DNA of 64,000 bases from Pedobacter gandavensis (GTDB lineage Bacteria; Bacteroidota; Bacteroidia; Sphingobacteriales; Sphingobacteriaceae): contig NZ_WNXC01000002.1 in assembly GCF_014172405.1 (NCBI RefSeq), forward strand, positions 1 through 64,000. The letters run 5' to 3'. Positions 40,364 to 49,595 of this stretch are shown in pieces; positions within the stretch are counted from its first letter, which is position 1, and each line of letters begins with the position of its first letter. The position numbers and the translations under genes are program-made. Under the pieces are notes generated by a model. It had not been told where the DNA came from. It saw only the letters and a program-made list of their open reading frames with translations, and did not search any database.

Positions 40364-41548
40364 TTATTTCAATTGATCCGCTCTCAACAAGGCTTCCAAA
40401 TAATAATAGTCTGCATAAGAAAGTGGCGCATCTACTTCAGAATTCGAAGGTTTAGAACCCGTACTGCTGATCAGAATAAACCCTTTATTCGTTCCTACCG
40501 GCGCTGTATATTTATCCGCCATGCTGTTCATCATCACATTTGCTTTATTCAGATAGGTTTTCTTTTGATCACTATAACCACTCAATTCATACAATGCTGA
40601 AGCGATTACCGCAGCCGCGGATACATCACGAGGCTCATTTGGAATGCTTGGTGCATTAAAATCCCAATAAGGAACCAAATCTTTTGGCATATTCGGATGA
40701 TTCAAGATATAAGCTGCAATATTTTCTGCCTGTTTTAAATAAACTGGATCTTTGGTGAAACGGTAACACATCGTGTAACCATAAAGTGCCCAGCCTTGTC
40801 CTCTAGACCATGCGGATTCATGGCTGTAGCCCTGGTGAGTTTGTTTTTTCAATACAGCACCAGTTTGTGGGTCGTAATCAATCACATGATAAGAACTATA
40901 ATCCGGACGGAAATGGTTTTTCATGGTCGTATTCGCATGGCTCACCGCAATCTTGTAAAAAGAAGAATCGCCACTCAACCTGGTCGCCTCGAATAACAAT
41001 TCCAGGTTCATCATATTGTCGATAATTACCGGATTTACCCATTTATCCCGACTGTGATCCCAAGATAAAATCACCCCCGTCTTAGGATTAAATCGGGTAG
41101 CCAATTTCTTCGCTGATTCTAAAATTACCTCTTTATAATGGGCATCATTTGTAATGCGATATCCCGTTCCAATACTACAATACACTTTAAAACCCATATC
41201 GTGCGTGGTACCGTTCAGCTTTTCCTTCTCTATTGCAGCAGAAAACTTCCTCGCTTCTTTCATCCAAGGTTGTTGATGATTGTATTCGTATAAAAACCAC
41301 AACACACCTGGAAAGAAACCACTGGTCCAATCCTTAGAAGCCACCAATTTCAGCTTTCCATTTTCAATCGTCCTTGGCGAAACTAATGCCGGATTTCCAG
41401 CATGAAGTTTCGCATCCTCCACCTCCTTCAACATATATTCTGTTTGCTTAGCAGCCAGCTTAAACGCCTTTTTAACGTTCGGTTTCTGAGCAAATGTGCT
41501 GGTATGCAGCAAAGAAAGAGCTAGTACAGTAAAAAAGTATCTTTTCAT
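40364..41548 (-). CDS. GH88 unsaturated glucuronyl/galacturonyl hydrolase
   Basis: This 394-residue enzyme removes the 4,5-unsaturated uronic acid that lyases leave on the non-reducing end. It has a signal peptide (YFFTVLALSLLHTSTFA). The two catalytic aspartates are present: Asp117 in GTTHDMGFK and Asp177 in VIIDNMMNLEL, with the spacing of characterised GH88 enzymes. The SAWSRGQGWALYGY block and a run of six-hairpin helices are also as expected. It is a strong pointer that the glycan contains uronic acid cleaved by lyases. It sits between the GH29 and the heparinase-like gene in the operon. Confidence 0.94.
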   Translation of the reverse strand: MKRYFFTVLALSLLHTSTFAQKPNVKKAFKLAAKQTEYMLKEVEDAKLHAGNPALVSPRTIENGKLKLVASKDWTSGFFPGVLWFLYEYNHQQPWMKEARKFSAAIEKEKLNGTTHDMGFKVYCSIGTGYRITNDAHYKEVILESAKKLATRFNPKTGVILSWDHSRDKWVNPVIIDNMMNLELLFEATRLSGDSSFYKIAVSHANTTMKNHFRPDYSSYHVIDYDPQTGAVLKKQTHQGYSHESAWSRGQGWALYGYTMCYRFTKDPVYLKQAENIAAYILNHPNMPKDLVPYWDFNAPSIPNEPRDVSAAAVIASALYELSGYSDQKKTYLNKANVMMNSMADKYTAPVGTNKGFILISSTGSKPSNSEVDAPLSYADYYYLEALLRADQLK

Positions 41549-41652
41549 TATTCTAAATATTATATGGGTAATTACATTTAATTATTTCATAGCGGCTTCC
41601 TATTTCAGAAAAGCTTTATATCATGGGAGTCCTCTTGTTTCATGACGATTTG

Positions 41653-43527
41653 CTAAAGGGCAATTGGAATCAACTGAACTTCTAACAGTTTCATCAGCTC
41701 AACACCATGTGCTTTTGCGGCAGAAAGTTTTAACTGATATGCTCCATGAGACAAATCCACAATGCCTATTTCCTGACTAACAACTCCTGTTTTCTGAGCG
41801 ATTATTGGGTTTTCAACATTCAAAGCGCCCAACTCCAGTCGGTAGCTACCTTTCGGATCCGTTCCTGGCAGGTACTTTACCAGGACCTTATATTTTGCAG
41901 GCGCTAAGGTTTTAAAATCCCAGGAAAAATATTGCCCTTCAGATTTTAACCCATCCACAAAATAGCGGTCGGTTTTCCCGTCTCCAAAACCAAATCCTTT
42001 CCCATGCAATACCGCATCAAAAGACAACAACCGATTGGTCAAATCTTTATCAGCCAACAATCGGAGCGTATCTACCTTCAAAGCTGCATTTAGCTCCAAA
42101 ACCACCACTGCATCCGCAGCATCAGGAGCCTTTCCAGGCACTGAAATACTCAGGTCTGCCGGCCCTAAACGCTTAACTAATAAATTCTTTTTTGCAGGAT
42201 CATTTAACAGATAAGCCGCTTTGACCTCCGATTTCAAACCTCCCAAGACCAATTTCCCGTCTTTAGGCCAGTCAAAAACATGTAGATATACTTGTTTATC
42301 CTTCTGGGTAATCACCCCCCATGCCGGAATCGGCAAAACAGAGCGACTCGTTCCAAATATGGAAAGCTTGTTTTTATGTAGCCATGGACCAATACTATCC
42401 AAAATACGCTGATCTTTCTGGTCAAAACTTCCATCTCCCTTAGGGCCAATGTTCATCAAAAGGTTTCCCCCGCGGGAACTTGCATTCGCCAGTAAGCGAA
42501 TAAAAAACTGGGCAGACTTATGACTGTTGTCGTGTTTGGAATAACCATACGACTCATTTGTGGTGGGAATCGCTTCCCAGTCTCCACTCACCGTACGGAA
42601 TTCAGCTGGCCGATCTCCCGTATTCTGGTAATCACCAAAATTTCCGGTTGCACTTCTCGCCAAACGGCCATTTACAACAATATTCGGATCTGTTTCCCTA
42701 ATCGCTTGAAGGATTTTCAGATTTTCAGAAAAGGGTAATTTATGAGGGGTATCAAACCATAGAATATCTGGATGATACTTGTTGATCAATTCTTTAATCT
42801 GAGGAATCGCTTTCTCATTTACATATTTCTGCGCTTTTGGCAACCAATCTGGATGGTTGTCAAACCAGTTTGCTCCGCCAATCAATTGATCTCCTCCTGG
42901 GTTCTTATATTCCCAATCGTTGCCCGGTGCATTCGGATCTTCCCAATCAAAAGCATGGGAATAATAAAAACCAAACTTCATCCCATGTTTCTTGGCCGCT
43001 GCAGCCAATTCCGCCATCGGATCACGCTTAAAAGGCGTCTGGTCCATCACGTCAAAATCGGACACTTTAGAGTCAAACATGGCAAAACCATCATGGTGCT
43101 TGGCCGTGATGATGAAGTAATTCATCCCTGCTTTTTTAGCATCTAAAATCCACTCTTCTGCATTAAACTTCAAGGGATTAAATTTATGAGCAAGCTCCAG
43201 GTAATCCGCTTTACTGATCTTTTCCTTTCGCATCAAATGTTCGGCATAACCGTTCACTACTTTCCCTTTCCATTCCCCCTCAGGAATGGAATACAATCCC
43301 CAGTGGACAAACATCCCGAACTTAGCATCCCGCCACCATTTAATCCGCTGCTCATGATCTTTCATAGAGGCAGTCCACCAGCCTTTTTTTGCATCCTCAA
43401 TGGCTCGCTCATCACGCGCTTTTGCCTGGTTAAACATTTCTTTATCCTCATCACCAGCCACCTGGCTATAACTATAACCTGAGCTAAGCGATAAAGAAAG
43501 TAATAAAAAAGCCGCTTTACAATTCAT
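41653..43527 (-). CDS. GH29 alpha-L-fucosidase with C-terminal beta domain
   Basis: This 624-residue hydrolase has a signal peptide (AAFLLLSLSLSSGYSYS). The GH29 barrel starts at about residue 60 (RIKWWRDAKFGMFVHWGLY) with KHHDGFAMF and the nucleophile Asp259 in LWFDTPHKL. Residues about 490-624 form an additional beta-rich domain, AFVLELNAALK to the end, not present in the second GH29; it contains FSWDFKTLAPAKYKVLVKYL and looks like a carbohydrate-binding or galactose-binding-like module. It is predicted to remove alpha-L-fucose from a branched glycan. It starts 90 bases after the preceding lyase gene, where a small hairpin lies. Confidence 0.93.
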   Translation of the reverse strand: MNCKAAFLLLSLSLSSGYSYSQVAGDEDKEMFNQAKARDERAIEDAKKGWWTASMKDHEQRIKWWRDAKFGMFVHWGLYSIPEGEWKGKVVNGYAEHLMRKEKISKADYLELAHKFNPLKFNAEEWILDAKKAGMNYFIITAKHHDGFAMFDSKVSDFDVMDQTPFKRDPMAELAAAAKKHGMKFGFYYSHAFDWEDPNAPGNDWEYKNPGGDQLIGGANWFDNHPDWLPKAQKYVNEKAIPQIKELINKYHPDILWFDTPHKLPFSENLKILQAIRETDPNIVVNGRLARSATGNFGDYQNTGDRPAEFRTVSGDWEAIPTTNESYGYSKHDNSHKSAQFFIRLLANASSRGGNLLMNIGPKGDGSFDQKDQRILDSIGPWLHKNKLSIFGTSRSVLPIPAWGVITQKDKQVYLHVFDWPKDGKLVLGGLKSEVKAAYLLNDPAKKNLLVKRLGPADLSISVPGKAPDAADAVVVLELNAALKVDTLRLLADKDLTNRLLSFDAVLHGKGFGFGDGKTDRYFVDGLKSEGQYFSWDFKTLAPAKYKVLVKYLPGTDPKGSYRLELGALNVENPIIAQKTGVVSQEIGIVDLSHGAYQLKLSAAKAHGVELMKLLEVQLIPIAL

Positions 43528-43593
43528 TATTTACAATCTAAAAACCTTTAAACCAACAGGTCATTCAACCCAATACTTTCACATGCTGAAACA

Positions 43594-43609
43594 GCCGTTA
43601 TAAAACGGC
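43594..43609 (-). repeat. Small intra-operon hairpin
   Basis: GCCGTT (43594-43599) pairs perfectly with AACGGC (43604-43609) around ATAA. It lies 9 bases after the stop of the alginate-lyase-family gene on the minus strand. There is no T-run, so it is more likely a transcript-processing or stability element than a terminator. Confidence 0.35.
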
Positions 43610-43617
43610 CCTAATCA

Positions 43618-44841
43618 TTAATTCAACCAAATCAATGGATTCCTGATTGGCAAATTTCTAATCACTTCATCTACTTGAGGATCATGATCCAATTTCTGCC
43701 AGGTCTTTAACCATTCTTGCTCCTGAAAGGCATCAGCAGCAAAGATTAAGAAAGGCTGAGCCACCGGCCAATTATCCCAATGCATCACATCCGGCTTTAA
43801 AGGCCATTTACTTTTATCTTTTACAAAAGGATAGAAATAGGCTACTCCCTTCCTGATGGACTTCCCATCTGGCGTTTCAAAAGTCCAAAGGTTGTCTTTA
43901 GGGCTAGATAGAATCTGACAAAGCGTGGTCATGGCATCCAGGTTGAAAACTGAGTAACCATAAGGTTTAGTACGCGATAACTCCCTTGGAAAGCTACCAT
44001 CGGCAGCCATCTGATTAGGCAACAATACCGTTTTGTAACGCTCGCTACAAAACCTCAACAATTCCTGATTTCCTGTTAGTTTAGCAAAAGAAGCCACTTG
44101 CATCGTGAAACAAGTACCATGGTTATTTTCTGCTTTCAACTCATCTTTCCCGTATGGATGTGTCATCAACCAGTTCAGGTACTCAGAAAACCAATTTCTC
44201 ACACCATTCAACACCTCTTTATTCAATACTTCCTTCATTACAATTACCCCTTGTGCTACCTCCATCAACTGGATGGTATCGATAATTCCAATTCCACGTC
44301 CGGTAAATCTACCTTTGATGGCTTGTGCAAATTTCAAATGAGGATTCATCAGGGTTCCCTCATTGATAAACCAGGCCTTCAAATGTACCATCGATTGTTT
44401 GGCATATTTTTCTTCCCCCGTTAGGCGATATGCTGAAGCTAAAGCCCCAATAATTTGACTAAAACGGATCATTGCTAAACGATGTGCTACAAAGTTTTCC
44501 GGATTTGTCATCCCATCTTTCTGGACGTAAGGCCCTTCAGGGTTTTTAGGATCTGGCCACCAATAGTCACCTTCAGAGAAAAAATCATGTAAACCTCCTG
44601 CACTTCTGGAAGAGTTTTCTGCCGTTACCGTAATCGGTTTTTGCTGCATGGCCCATTTTGCTTGTGCCATGACATGCTTTCTTAAAGTCAATTCCGCTTG
44701 CTTTTTTATTTCATCTGCACCTTGCTTTACTTCAGCAACATCCTGCTTTACCACTTCAATTAACAGATTTCCACTGGCAAACCGGGGAGTGCCTGCCAAT
44801 AGAAAAGCTGCCGTACAAGCTGTTAAAATCAATTTTTTCAT
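43618..44841 (-). CDS. Alginate-lyase-superfamily polysaccharide lyase (PL5/PL38-like)
   Basis: This 407-residue lyase has a signal peptide (LILTACTAAFLLAG). Residues about 85-400 match the alginate_lyase (alpha/alpha-toroid) family: FFSEGDYWWPDPKNPEGPYV near residue 90, then IGIIDTIQLMEVAQGVIV, and the catalytic AENNHGTCFTMQVAS near residue 239 with the Asn-His-Gly signature. The family includes PL5 mannuronate lyases and PL38 glucuronan lyases; the YWWPDP block and the context recall PL38, but this cannot be settled by eye. It overlaps the GH31 stop by 4 bases (ATGA), so the two are translationally coupled. It is expected to depolymerise a uronic-acid backbone. Confidence 0.85.
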   Translation of the reverse strand: MKKLILTACTAAFLLAGTPRFASGNLLIEVVKQDVAEVKQGADEIKKQAELTLRKHVMAQAKWAMQQKPITVTAENSSRSAGGLHDFFSEGDYWWPDPKNPEGPYVQKDGMTNPENFVAHRLAMIRFSQIIGALASAYRLTGEEKYAKQSMVHLKAWFINEGTLMNPHLKFAQAIKGRFTGRGIGIIDTIQLMEVAQGVIVMKEVLNKEVLNGVRNWFSEYLNWLMTHPYGKDELKAENNHGTCFTMQVASFAKLTGNQELLRFCSERYKTVLLPNQMAADGSFPRELSRTKPYGYSVFNLDAMTTLCQILSSPKDNLWTFETPDGKSIRKGVAYFYPFVKDKSKWPLKPDVMHWDNWPVAQPFLIFAADAFQEQEWLKTWQKLDHDPQVDEVIRNLPIRNPLIWLN

Positions 44842-46991
44842 AATTGGTTCTTTGTAGTCATTGCTTTAAAACTGATTTTATTCAATGTATTCGGTTTTCC
44901 TTTAACAGCAGCGCTGATCGAGGCCTTCAATTTACCATCTTTTCCGAGCTCCATTTTAACCTCGCGGAAGCTAAAGGCTCCCTTTTCATAGTTAAAAGTC
45001 TCCCCATCATCATCATACAATTGATAAGTTGCCGGCTTAGTTCCATAATAGCGGATCTCCAAATCGATCTTATCCGTTGATTTTGGCGCATGCATTAAGG
45101 CTGGTCCCATCGGAATAATCCCACCATCTCTTACATACACTGGAATACGATCTAAGCCTGGTGTTACCGTAATTACGGTCCCATCTCCAACAAAATCACC
45201 GGTATAAAAATCAAACCATTTTCCCCTTGGAAGGATGACCGTACGTGTGGTTTTTCCGGCAAACATTGGGGCAACTAATAAATACTCCCCTGCCATATAT
45301 TGATCTTTTACTTCTTTTGTTACTGCCTCTACGTAAGGATTATCTTCCAGATTATTGCTCTTTACCTCTTTCTCCGGACCCACAGCAAAGCCAGGCTCCA
45401 AATTCATGGCACGAAAAGGAGGAATCCCCTGGAAATGGTATTTCGCAAACTCGCTGTACCAGTAAGGCATCATTTGCATTCGCAAAATTGCCATATCCTT
45501 CACTTGTTGTTCCACTTCAGGATAAGACCATGGTTTTGTACCGCTAGACCAGGCATTGATCATTGCCATTGGTGAGAATACCACCGATTGCATCCTGCGC
45601 AACCACTCTTCTCCTGTTTTAGAAGCCCGCACTTCTGGTGTCCACAAAACTCCAGCAAAACTGCTGTTGATTAAAGCCGTTATAAAATCTTCATGGTTAT
45701 AATAATCATTGTAAATCACATATGGAAAAGAGGTTCCTCCGCCATTAGAGCCCCTAACCAATCCAAAAGTCCGCTGATTGCGCTCATGAAATAAATCTGT
45801 ACTGTAACGCTGCATCAGTAAACCGTAAGTCTGCCTCATCTGCTCTGCCGTTTTTCCGGAAGGGAAACTGGTCACATCTGGCCATAGGTAATGGTCGTAA
45901 CCGTCTACTTCATCAAATTTATAACCACTTACCCCAATATCTACCTGACTCTTTTTCAATTGACCAAACAATAATTGCTGCGCCTGAGGCAGGGTCAAAT
46001 CTGGAACTGCGCCTAACCAAACCGTATGGTCTGCAGTAAAAGGCTTAATTTCCTTATAGATTGGAGATTCCGGTGAAACATATGGATTGGTCCATAAATT
46101 CAATCTGATTCCTTTCTTCAACATATCGCCTACAAATCCAGCAGGATTTGGGAACCTGGTTTTATCCCATTCAAAAGAACAAGGGTAGGCTTTACTTTGC
46201 CAGCCCGGTTCCAGACCGATAAAGTCCAAAGGAAAACCTTTCTCTGCAAATGTGCTCGCTTCTTTCTCTACATCTTCAGCGGTAAACAGCGTTTTCACGC
46301 GTTGCGTAAAACCCAATCCCCAACGCGGAGGCAAAGGGCCACCACCATTAAAAAGATTGTACCTGCTCACTGCATTTAGTGGCGTCGGACCGGCGAAAAC
46401 GTAAAACTCTACCCCTTCTGCCGGAACAAGAATTTCCACGGCATCAGAATAAGGGCGTGAGGCCCAGGTTTTATCGGTATTCCGATCTTTGGCCGCCGGT
46501 GCATTTTCACTGTCTCTCCGAACTGCTGAACCCGCATAAACTTTAAGGTAACGTGCCGAGTTGATGAAAACCCCATAACCATCAGAAGACACGTAGAAAG
46601 GCGTTGGTGCATGCGTACGGCCATTGTCTTTACCGCCAAAATGATCTACATGGAGTTCAAGAATCTTTCCCCGCTGATGAACGGTTTGGAAGTTTAATCC
46701 AAACCCAAACAACTGCTCTGCCTTTTTTAAGGGAAAGCGCAAATACGTTTTCCCATCCTTTAACTGGGCAACCACTTCCTGCTGTACCATCGGGAAAGCG
46801 GCAGTACCCATTTTATTTAAACCTTCCAGGTAGGGCTTCGCTCCTGAAGCCGTTAACAAATTATAACTTTCAGGCGCACCAACCGTACCTTTCCAAACCC
46901 CTGGAGCAACCAGCTCCCAGGCAATATTTTGTGCCTTTAAACACAAGGTACTTAGTAAAAATGCGGTACAAACAACAATGCTTTTAAACAT
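44838..46991 (-). CDS. GH31 family alpha-glycosidase
   Basis: This 717-residue hydrolase has a signal peptide (SIVVCTAFLLSTLCLKAQ). The N-terminal beta domain is followed by a TIM barrel with WGLGFTQRVKTLF and DFIGLEPGWQSKAYPCSF. The putative nucleophile is Asp360 in SGYKFDEVDGYD, an Asp-Glu form seen in some GH31 branches, and the general acid is probably Asp429 in VIYNDYYNHED. C-terminal beta domains follow. GH31 covers alpha-glucosidases, xylosidases, galactosidases and sulfoquinovosidases; the atypical nucleophile region (KFDE instead of the common W-x-D-M-N/S) argues against a plain alpha-glucosidase. The gene starts 12 bases after the GH95 gene. Confidence 0.9.
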   Translation of the reverse strand: MFKSIVVCTAFLLSTLCLKAQNIAWELVAPGVWKGTVGAPESYNLLTASGAKPYLEGLNKMGTAAFPMVQQEVVAQLKDGKTYLRFPLKKAEQLFGFGLNFQTVHQRGKILELHVDHFGGKDNGRTHAPTPFYVSSDGYGVFINSARYLKVYAGSAVRRDSENAPAAKDRNTDKTWASRPYSDAVEILVPAEGVEFYVFAGPTPLNAVSRYNLFNGGGPLPPRWGLGFTQRVKTLFTAEDVEKEASTFAEKGFPLDFIGLEPGWQSKAYPCSFEWDKTRFPNPAGFVGDMLKKGIRLNLWTNPYVSPESPIYKEIKPFTADHTVWLGAVPDLTLPQAQQLLFGQLKKSQVDIGVSGYKFDEVDGYDHYLWPDVTSFPSGKTAEQMRQTYGLLMQRYSTDLFHERNQRTFGLVRGSNGGGTSFPYVIYNDYYNHEDFITALINSSFAGVLWTPEVRASKTGEEWLRRMQSVVFSPMAMINAWSSGTKPWSYPEVEQQVKDMAILRMQMMPYWYSEFAKYHFQGIPPFRAMNLEPGFAVGPEKEVKSNNLEDNPYVEAVTKEVKDQYMAGEYLLVAPMFAGKTTRTVILPRGKWFDFYTGDFVGDGTVITVTPGLDRIPVYVRDGGIIPMGPALMHAPKSTDKIDLEIRYYGTKPATYQLYDDDGETFNYEKGAFSFREVKMELGKDGKLKASISAAVKGKPNTLNKISFKAMTTKNQL

Positions 46992-47003
46992 AATTTCAAT
47001 AAT

Positions 47004-49592
47004 TTATAAGGCGATAACTTTGTAGATCTTTCCCTTTTCTGTCTTAAAATCGATCACATAACCAGTCTCAACAGCTAGCTTTTCCAAAGCCACTTTTGAA
47101 GCATTTTTATACGCAGGCACATAGGGTTTTTGAGTCAGGGAGTTGCTATTTTCTGATTTAGGATTGGTCACAGCAACTATTGTTTCCCCTTTAACCTGGG
47201 TTTTTCCGGTCTGATCTTTCCCCAGCTGGACAACTTTCACCGGCTGCAATGTCCGCAACCTGCAATTCCCGCCAATTTCTGATTTGATCGTTCCTTCAGT
47301 TAACTTACCGGATTTCCAGTTCATCCCAACCACAAAATTTCCTCTTGCTTTGATCCCCTGAATGTTCCCCGCAGACCAAGCCTCTGGCAATGCCGGCAAT
47401 AAACTGATCATCCCATCCTGACTTTGCAATAACATCTCTGTGATTCCAGCTGTAGCGCCAAAATTTCCATCAATCTGAAAAGGGGGATGTGCATCAAATA
47501 GGTTCGGGTAGGTCCCACCCCCACTCATCTGCGCTTTTGTAAGCGTCGGATCGATATAAGTAAAAGCATCTTCCAGAATTTTATAAGCATGATTCCCATC
47601 TTGTAACCTTGCCCACCAATTGATCTTCCAGGCCATAGACCAACCGGTGCTTACATCCCCTCTGAAAATCAAGGTTTGTTTTGCTGCACTAGCCAAGTCC
47701 GGTGTTTCAAAAACAGAAATCTGATTCCCTGGAAACAAGCTGAACAAATGAGAAATGTGGCGGTGATTATCCTTTGGATCGTCCCAATCCTGAAACCATT
47801 CCTGTACCTGTCCATATTGGCCAATGTGGAAAGGGTATAATTTTTCACGCGCATCAATTAACTCCTTCCTGAAAGGCGCATCTATATTTAGAGCCTCAGT
47901 AGTACGAATGATATCCGTAAACAACTCCCTGAGGATCGACATATCCATGGTAGAAGCTTTGGAAAGCTGGTATTCTTTGCCTTGAATTTTAACCGTATTC
48001 TCAGGAGAAGTCGAGGGACTCGTTACCAGATAGCCAGTTTTATCATCTTTGATCAGCCATTGCAACATAAACTCAGCTGCACCTTTCATCAAGGGATAAG
48101 CAGTTTTACTCAAAAATACTTTGTCGCCGGTAAACTGATAATGTTCAAATAAATGCGTACTAAACCAGGCGCCACTCATCGGCCATGCCGTCCATCTTGG
48201 TGCACCTTTAGGATCCCAATCGTAGCCCCCTGGAGGAGAAGTTTTTGCCCAAAGATCAGAGTTGTGATGTGCTACCCAACCTTTGTCTATATTGTAATTT
48301 ACTTTAGCGGTTTTTGCCCCATTTACGGCCAGCTCTTTCATAAAATCAAAAAGTGGTTGGTGACATTCCGATAGGTTGGCATTTTCTGCCAGCCAGTAAT
48401 TCATTTCTGTATTGATATTGGTGGTGTAATTGCTACCCCATGGCGGTTGTACCTGGTCGTTCCAAATCCCCTGAAGGTTAGAAGGACGAGATCCCGGACG
48501 GGAGCATGCAATCATCAGGTAGCGACCAAACTGATAATATAACGTTTGTAAACCTTGGTCATTTTTAGTTTTTGCATACTGCTTCAGACGTTCATCCGTA
48601 GTTTGCTTTTCGGCAACTGGATTCTCTTTCAACTCGAATTTCACCCGGTTAAAAAGCTGCTGATAATCCTGCACATGTTGCGCTTTCAGCACCTCATAAC
48701 TTTTCCCGAATACGGCATTCATATCCGCCAAACTGGCTATGGAAGGATCTTTTCCGGCTAGGCCAGCTGACTTATCAAAACCATTAAAACTCGTCGCCTC
48801 CGTTAAATAGATCGTTACCGCATTCGCGTTTTGTACCAGCAATTGATCACCGACAGCTTTCAAGGTTCCACCTTCATGCTTAACCCGCATGCGGATTTCA
48901 AAAGTCATCCCTTCCTGCGCATCGTACTCCACCTGTTTCGGTTCATAATCTCTATTGGCGACAAACTTCGGTGCCTTACCCTTCAAAATCAATTCCTGAG
49001 TACCTACCGAAGCAGTCTTAAAACGCAGTTTACTAATCAGTCCAGTGTTAAAACTAATCGATCCCGGCTTACTAGCCGTAATTCTCATCATCAACACCTT
49101 TCCCGGGTAGCTGGTAAATACTTCTCTTTTATAGTCTACCCCATTCAAAGAATAATTCACCGTAGCGATTGCATTGTCCAAGTCCAGCGACCTGTAGTAT
49201 CTGCTAGGAATACTATCTTGTTGATTAAACTGTAAATACAAATCCCCTAAAGGAAGGTATCTAGCCGAATAAGGCCCTTGCATTTTCCGCCAGAGTTGTG
49301 TCGCCTCCTCATATTTCCCTTCCTCAATTGCCTTACGTACTTCTGGCAAAACCTTTGGTCCTGCCGGATTATTTCCAGGATCTGGAAATCCAGACCACAG
49401 TGTATTGTCGTTCAGCGGAATTCTCTCCCGATTCACCCGACCATATACCATGGCCCCAGTTTTGCCATTTCCCAATGGCAAAGCTTCCTCCCATACTTTC
49501 GCCGGTCGGTCATACCATAATTTTAAAGGCTGTTGAGCAACGGCATTCATACTAATCGACACGGCTCCTAACAAGACATACAGTTTTTTCAT
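47004..49592 (-). CDS. GH95 alpha-L-fucosidase (or alpha-L-galactosidase)
   Basis: This 862-residue enzyme has a signal peptide (LYVLLGAVSISMNAVAQ). The GH95 catalytic residues are in place: Asn392 and Asn394 (TTNINTEMNYW), Glu531 (SPSTSPENTVK) and Asp708 (HPPFQIDGNFG), the same set as the characterised bifidobacterial inverting fucosidase. The N-terminal super-beta-sandwich starts LWYDRPAKVWEEALPLGNG, and the toroid follows. GH95 enzymes release alpha-1,2-linked L-fucose or alpha-L-galactose by inversion, complementing the retaining GH29 enzymes. It lies 12 bases upstream of the GH31 gene and starts 3 bases after the GH2 stop, so this is a tight operon. Confidence 0.93.
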   Translation of the reverse strand: MKKLYVLLGAVSISMNAVAQQPLKLWYDRPAKVWEEALPLGNGKTGAMVYGRVNRERIPLNDNTLWSGFPDPGNNPAGPKVLPEVRKAIEEGKYEEATQLWRKMQGPYSARYLPLGDLYLQFNQQDSIPSRYYRSLDLDNAIATVNYSLNGVDYKREVFTSYPGKVLMMRITASKPGSISFNTGLISKLRFKTASVGTQELILKGKAPKFVANRDYEPKQVEYDAQEGMTFEIRMRVKHEGGTLKAVGDQLLVQNANAVTIYLTEATSFNGFDKSAGLAGKDPSIASLADMNAVFGKSYEVLKAQHVQDYQQLFNRVKFELKENPVAEKQTTDERLKQYAKTKNDQGLQTLYYQFGRYLMIACSRPGSRPSNLQGIWNDQVQPPWGSNYTTNINTEMNYWLAENANLSECHQPLFDFMKELAVNGAKTAKVNYNIDKGWVAHHNSDLWAKTSPPGGYDWDPKGAPRWTAWPMSGAWFSTHLFEHYQFTGDKVFLSKTAYPLMKGAAEFMLQWLIKDDKTGYLVTSPSTSPENTVKIQGKEYQLSKASTMDMSILRELFTDIIRTTEALNIDAPFRKELIDAREKLYPFHIGQYGQVQEWFQDWDDPKDNHRHISHLFSLFPGNQISVFETPDLASAAKQTLIFRGDVSTGWSMAWKINWWARLQDGNHAYKILEDAFTYIDPTLTKAQMSGGGTYPNLFDAHPPFQIDGNFGATAGITEMLLQSQDGMISLLPALPEAWSAGNIQGIKARGNFVVGMNWKSGKLTEGTIKSEIGGNCRLRTLQPVKVVQLGKDQTGKTQVKGETIVAVTNPKSENSNSLTQKPYVPAYKNASKVALEKLAVETGYVIDFKTEKGKIYKVIAL

Positions 49593-49595
49593 TTC

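Noticed and set aside
48831..49235. 134-codon plus-strand open frame opposite the GH95 gene
   Set aside because: It is antisense to a strongly supported enzyme and has no domain signature.
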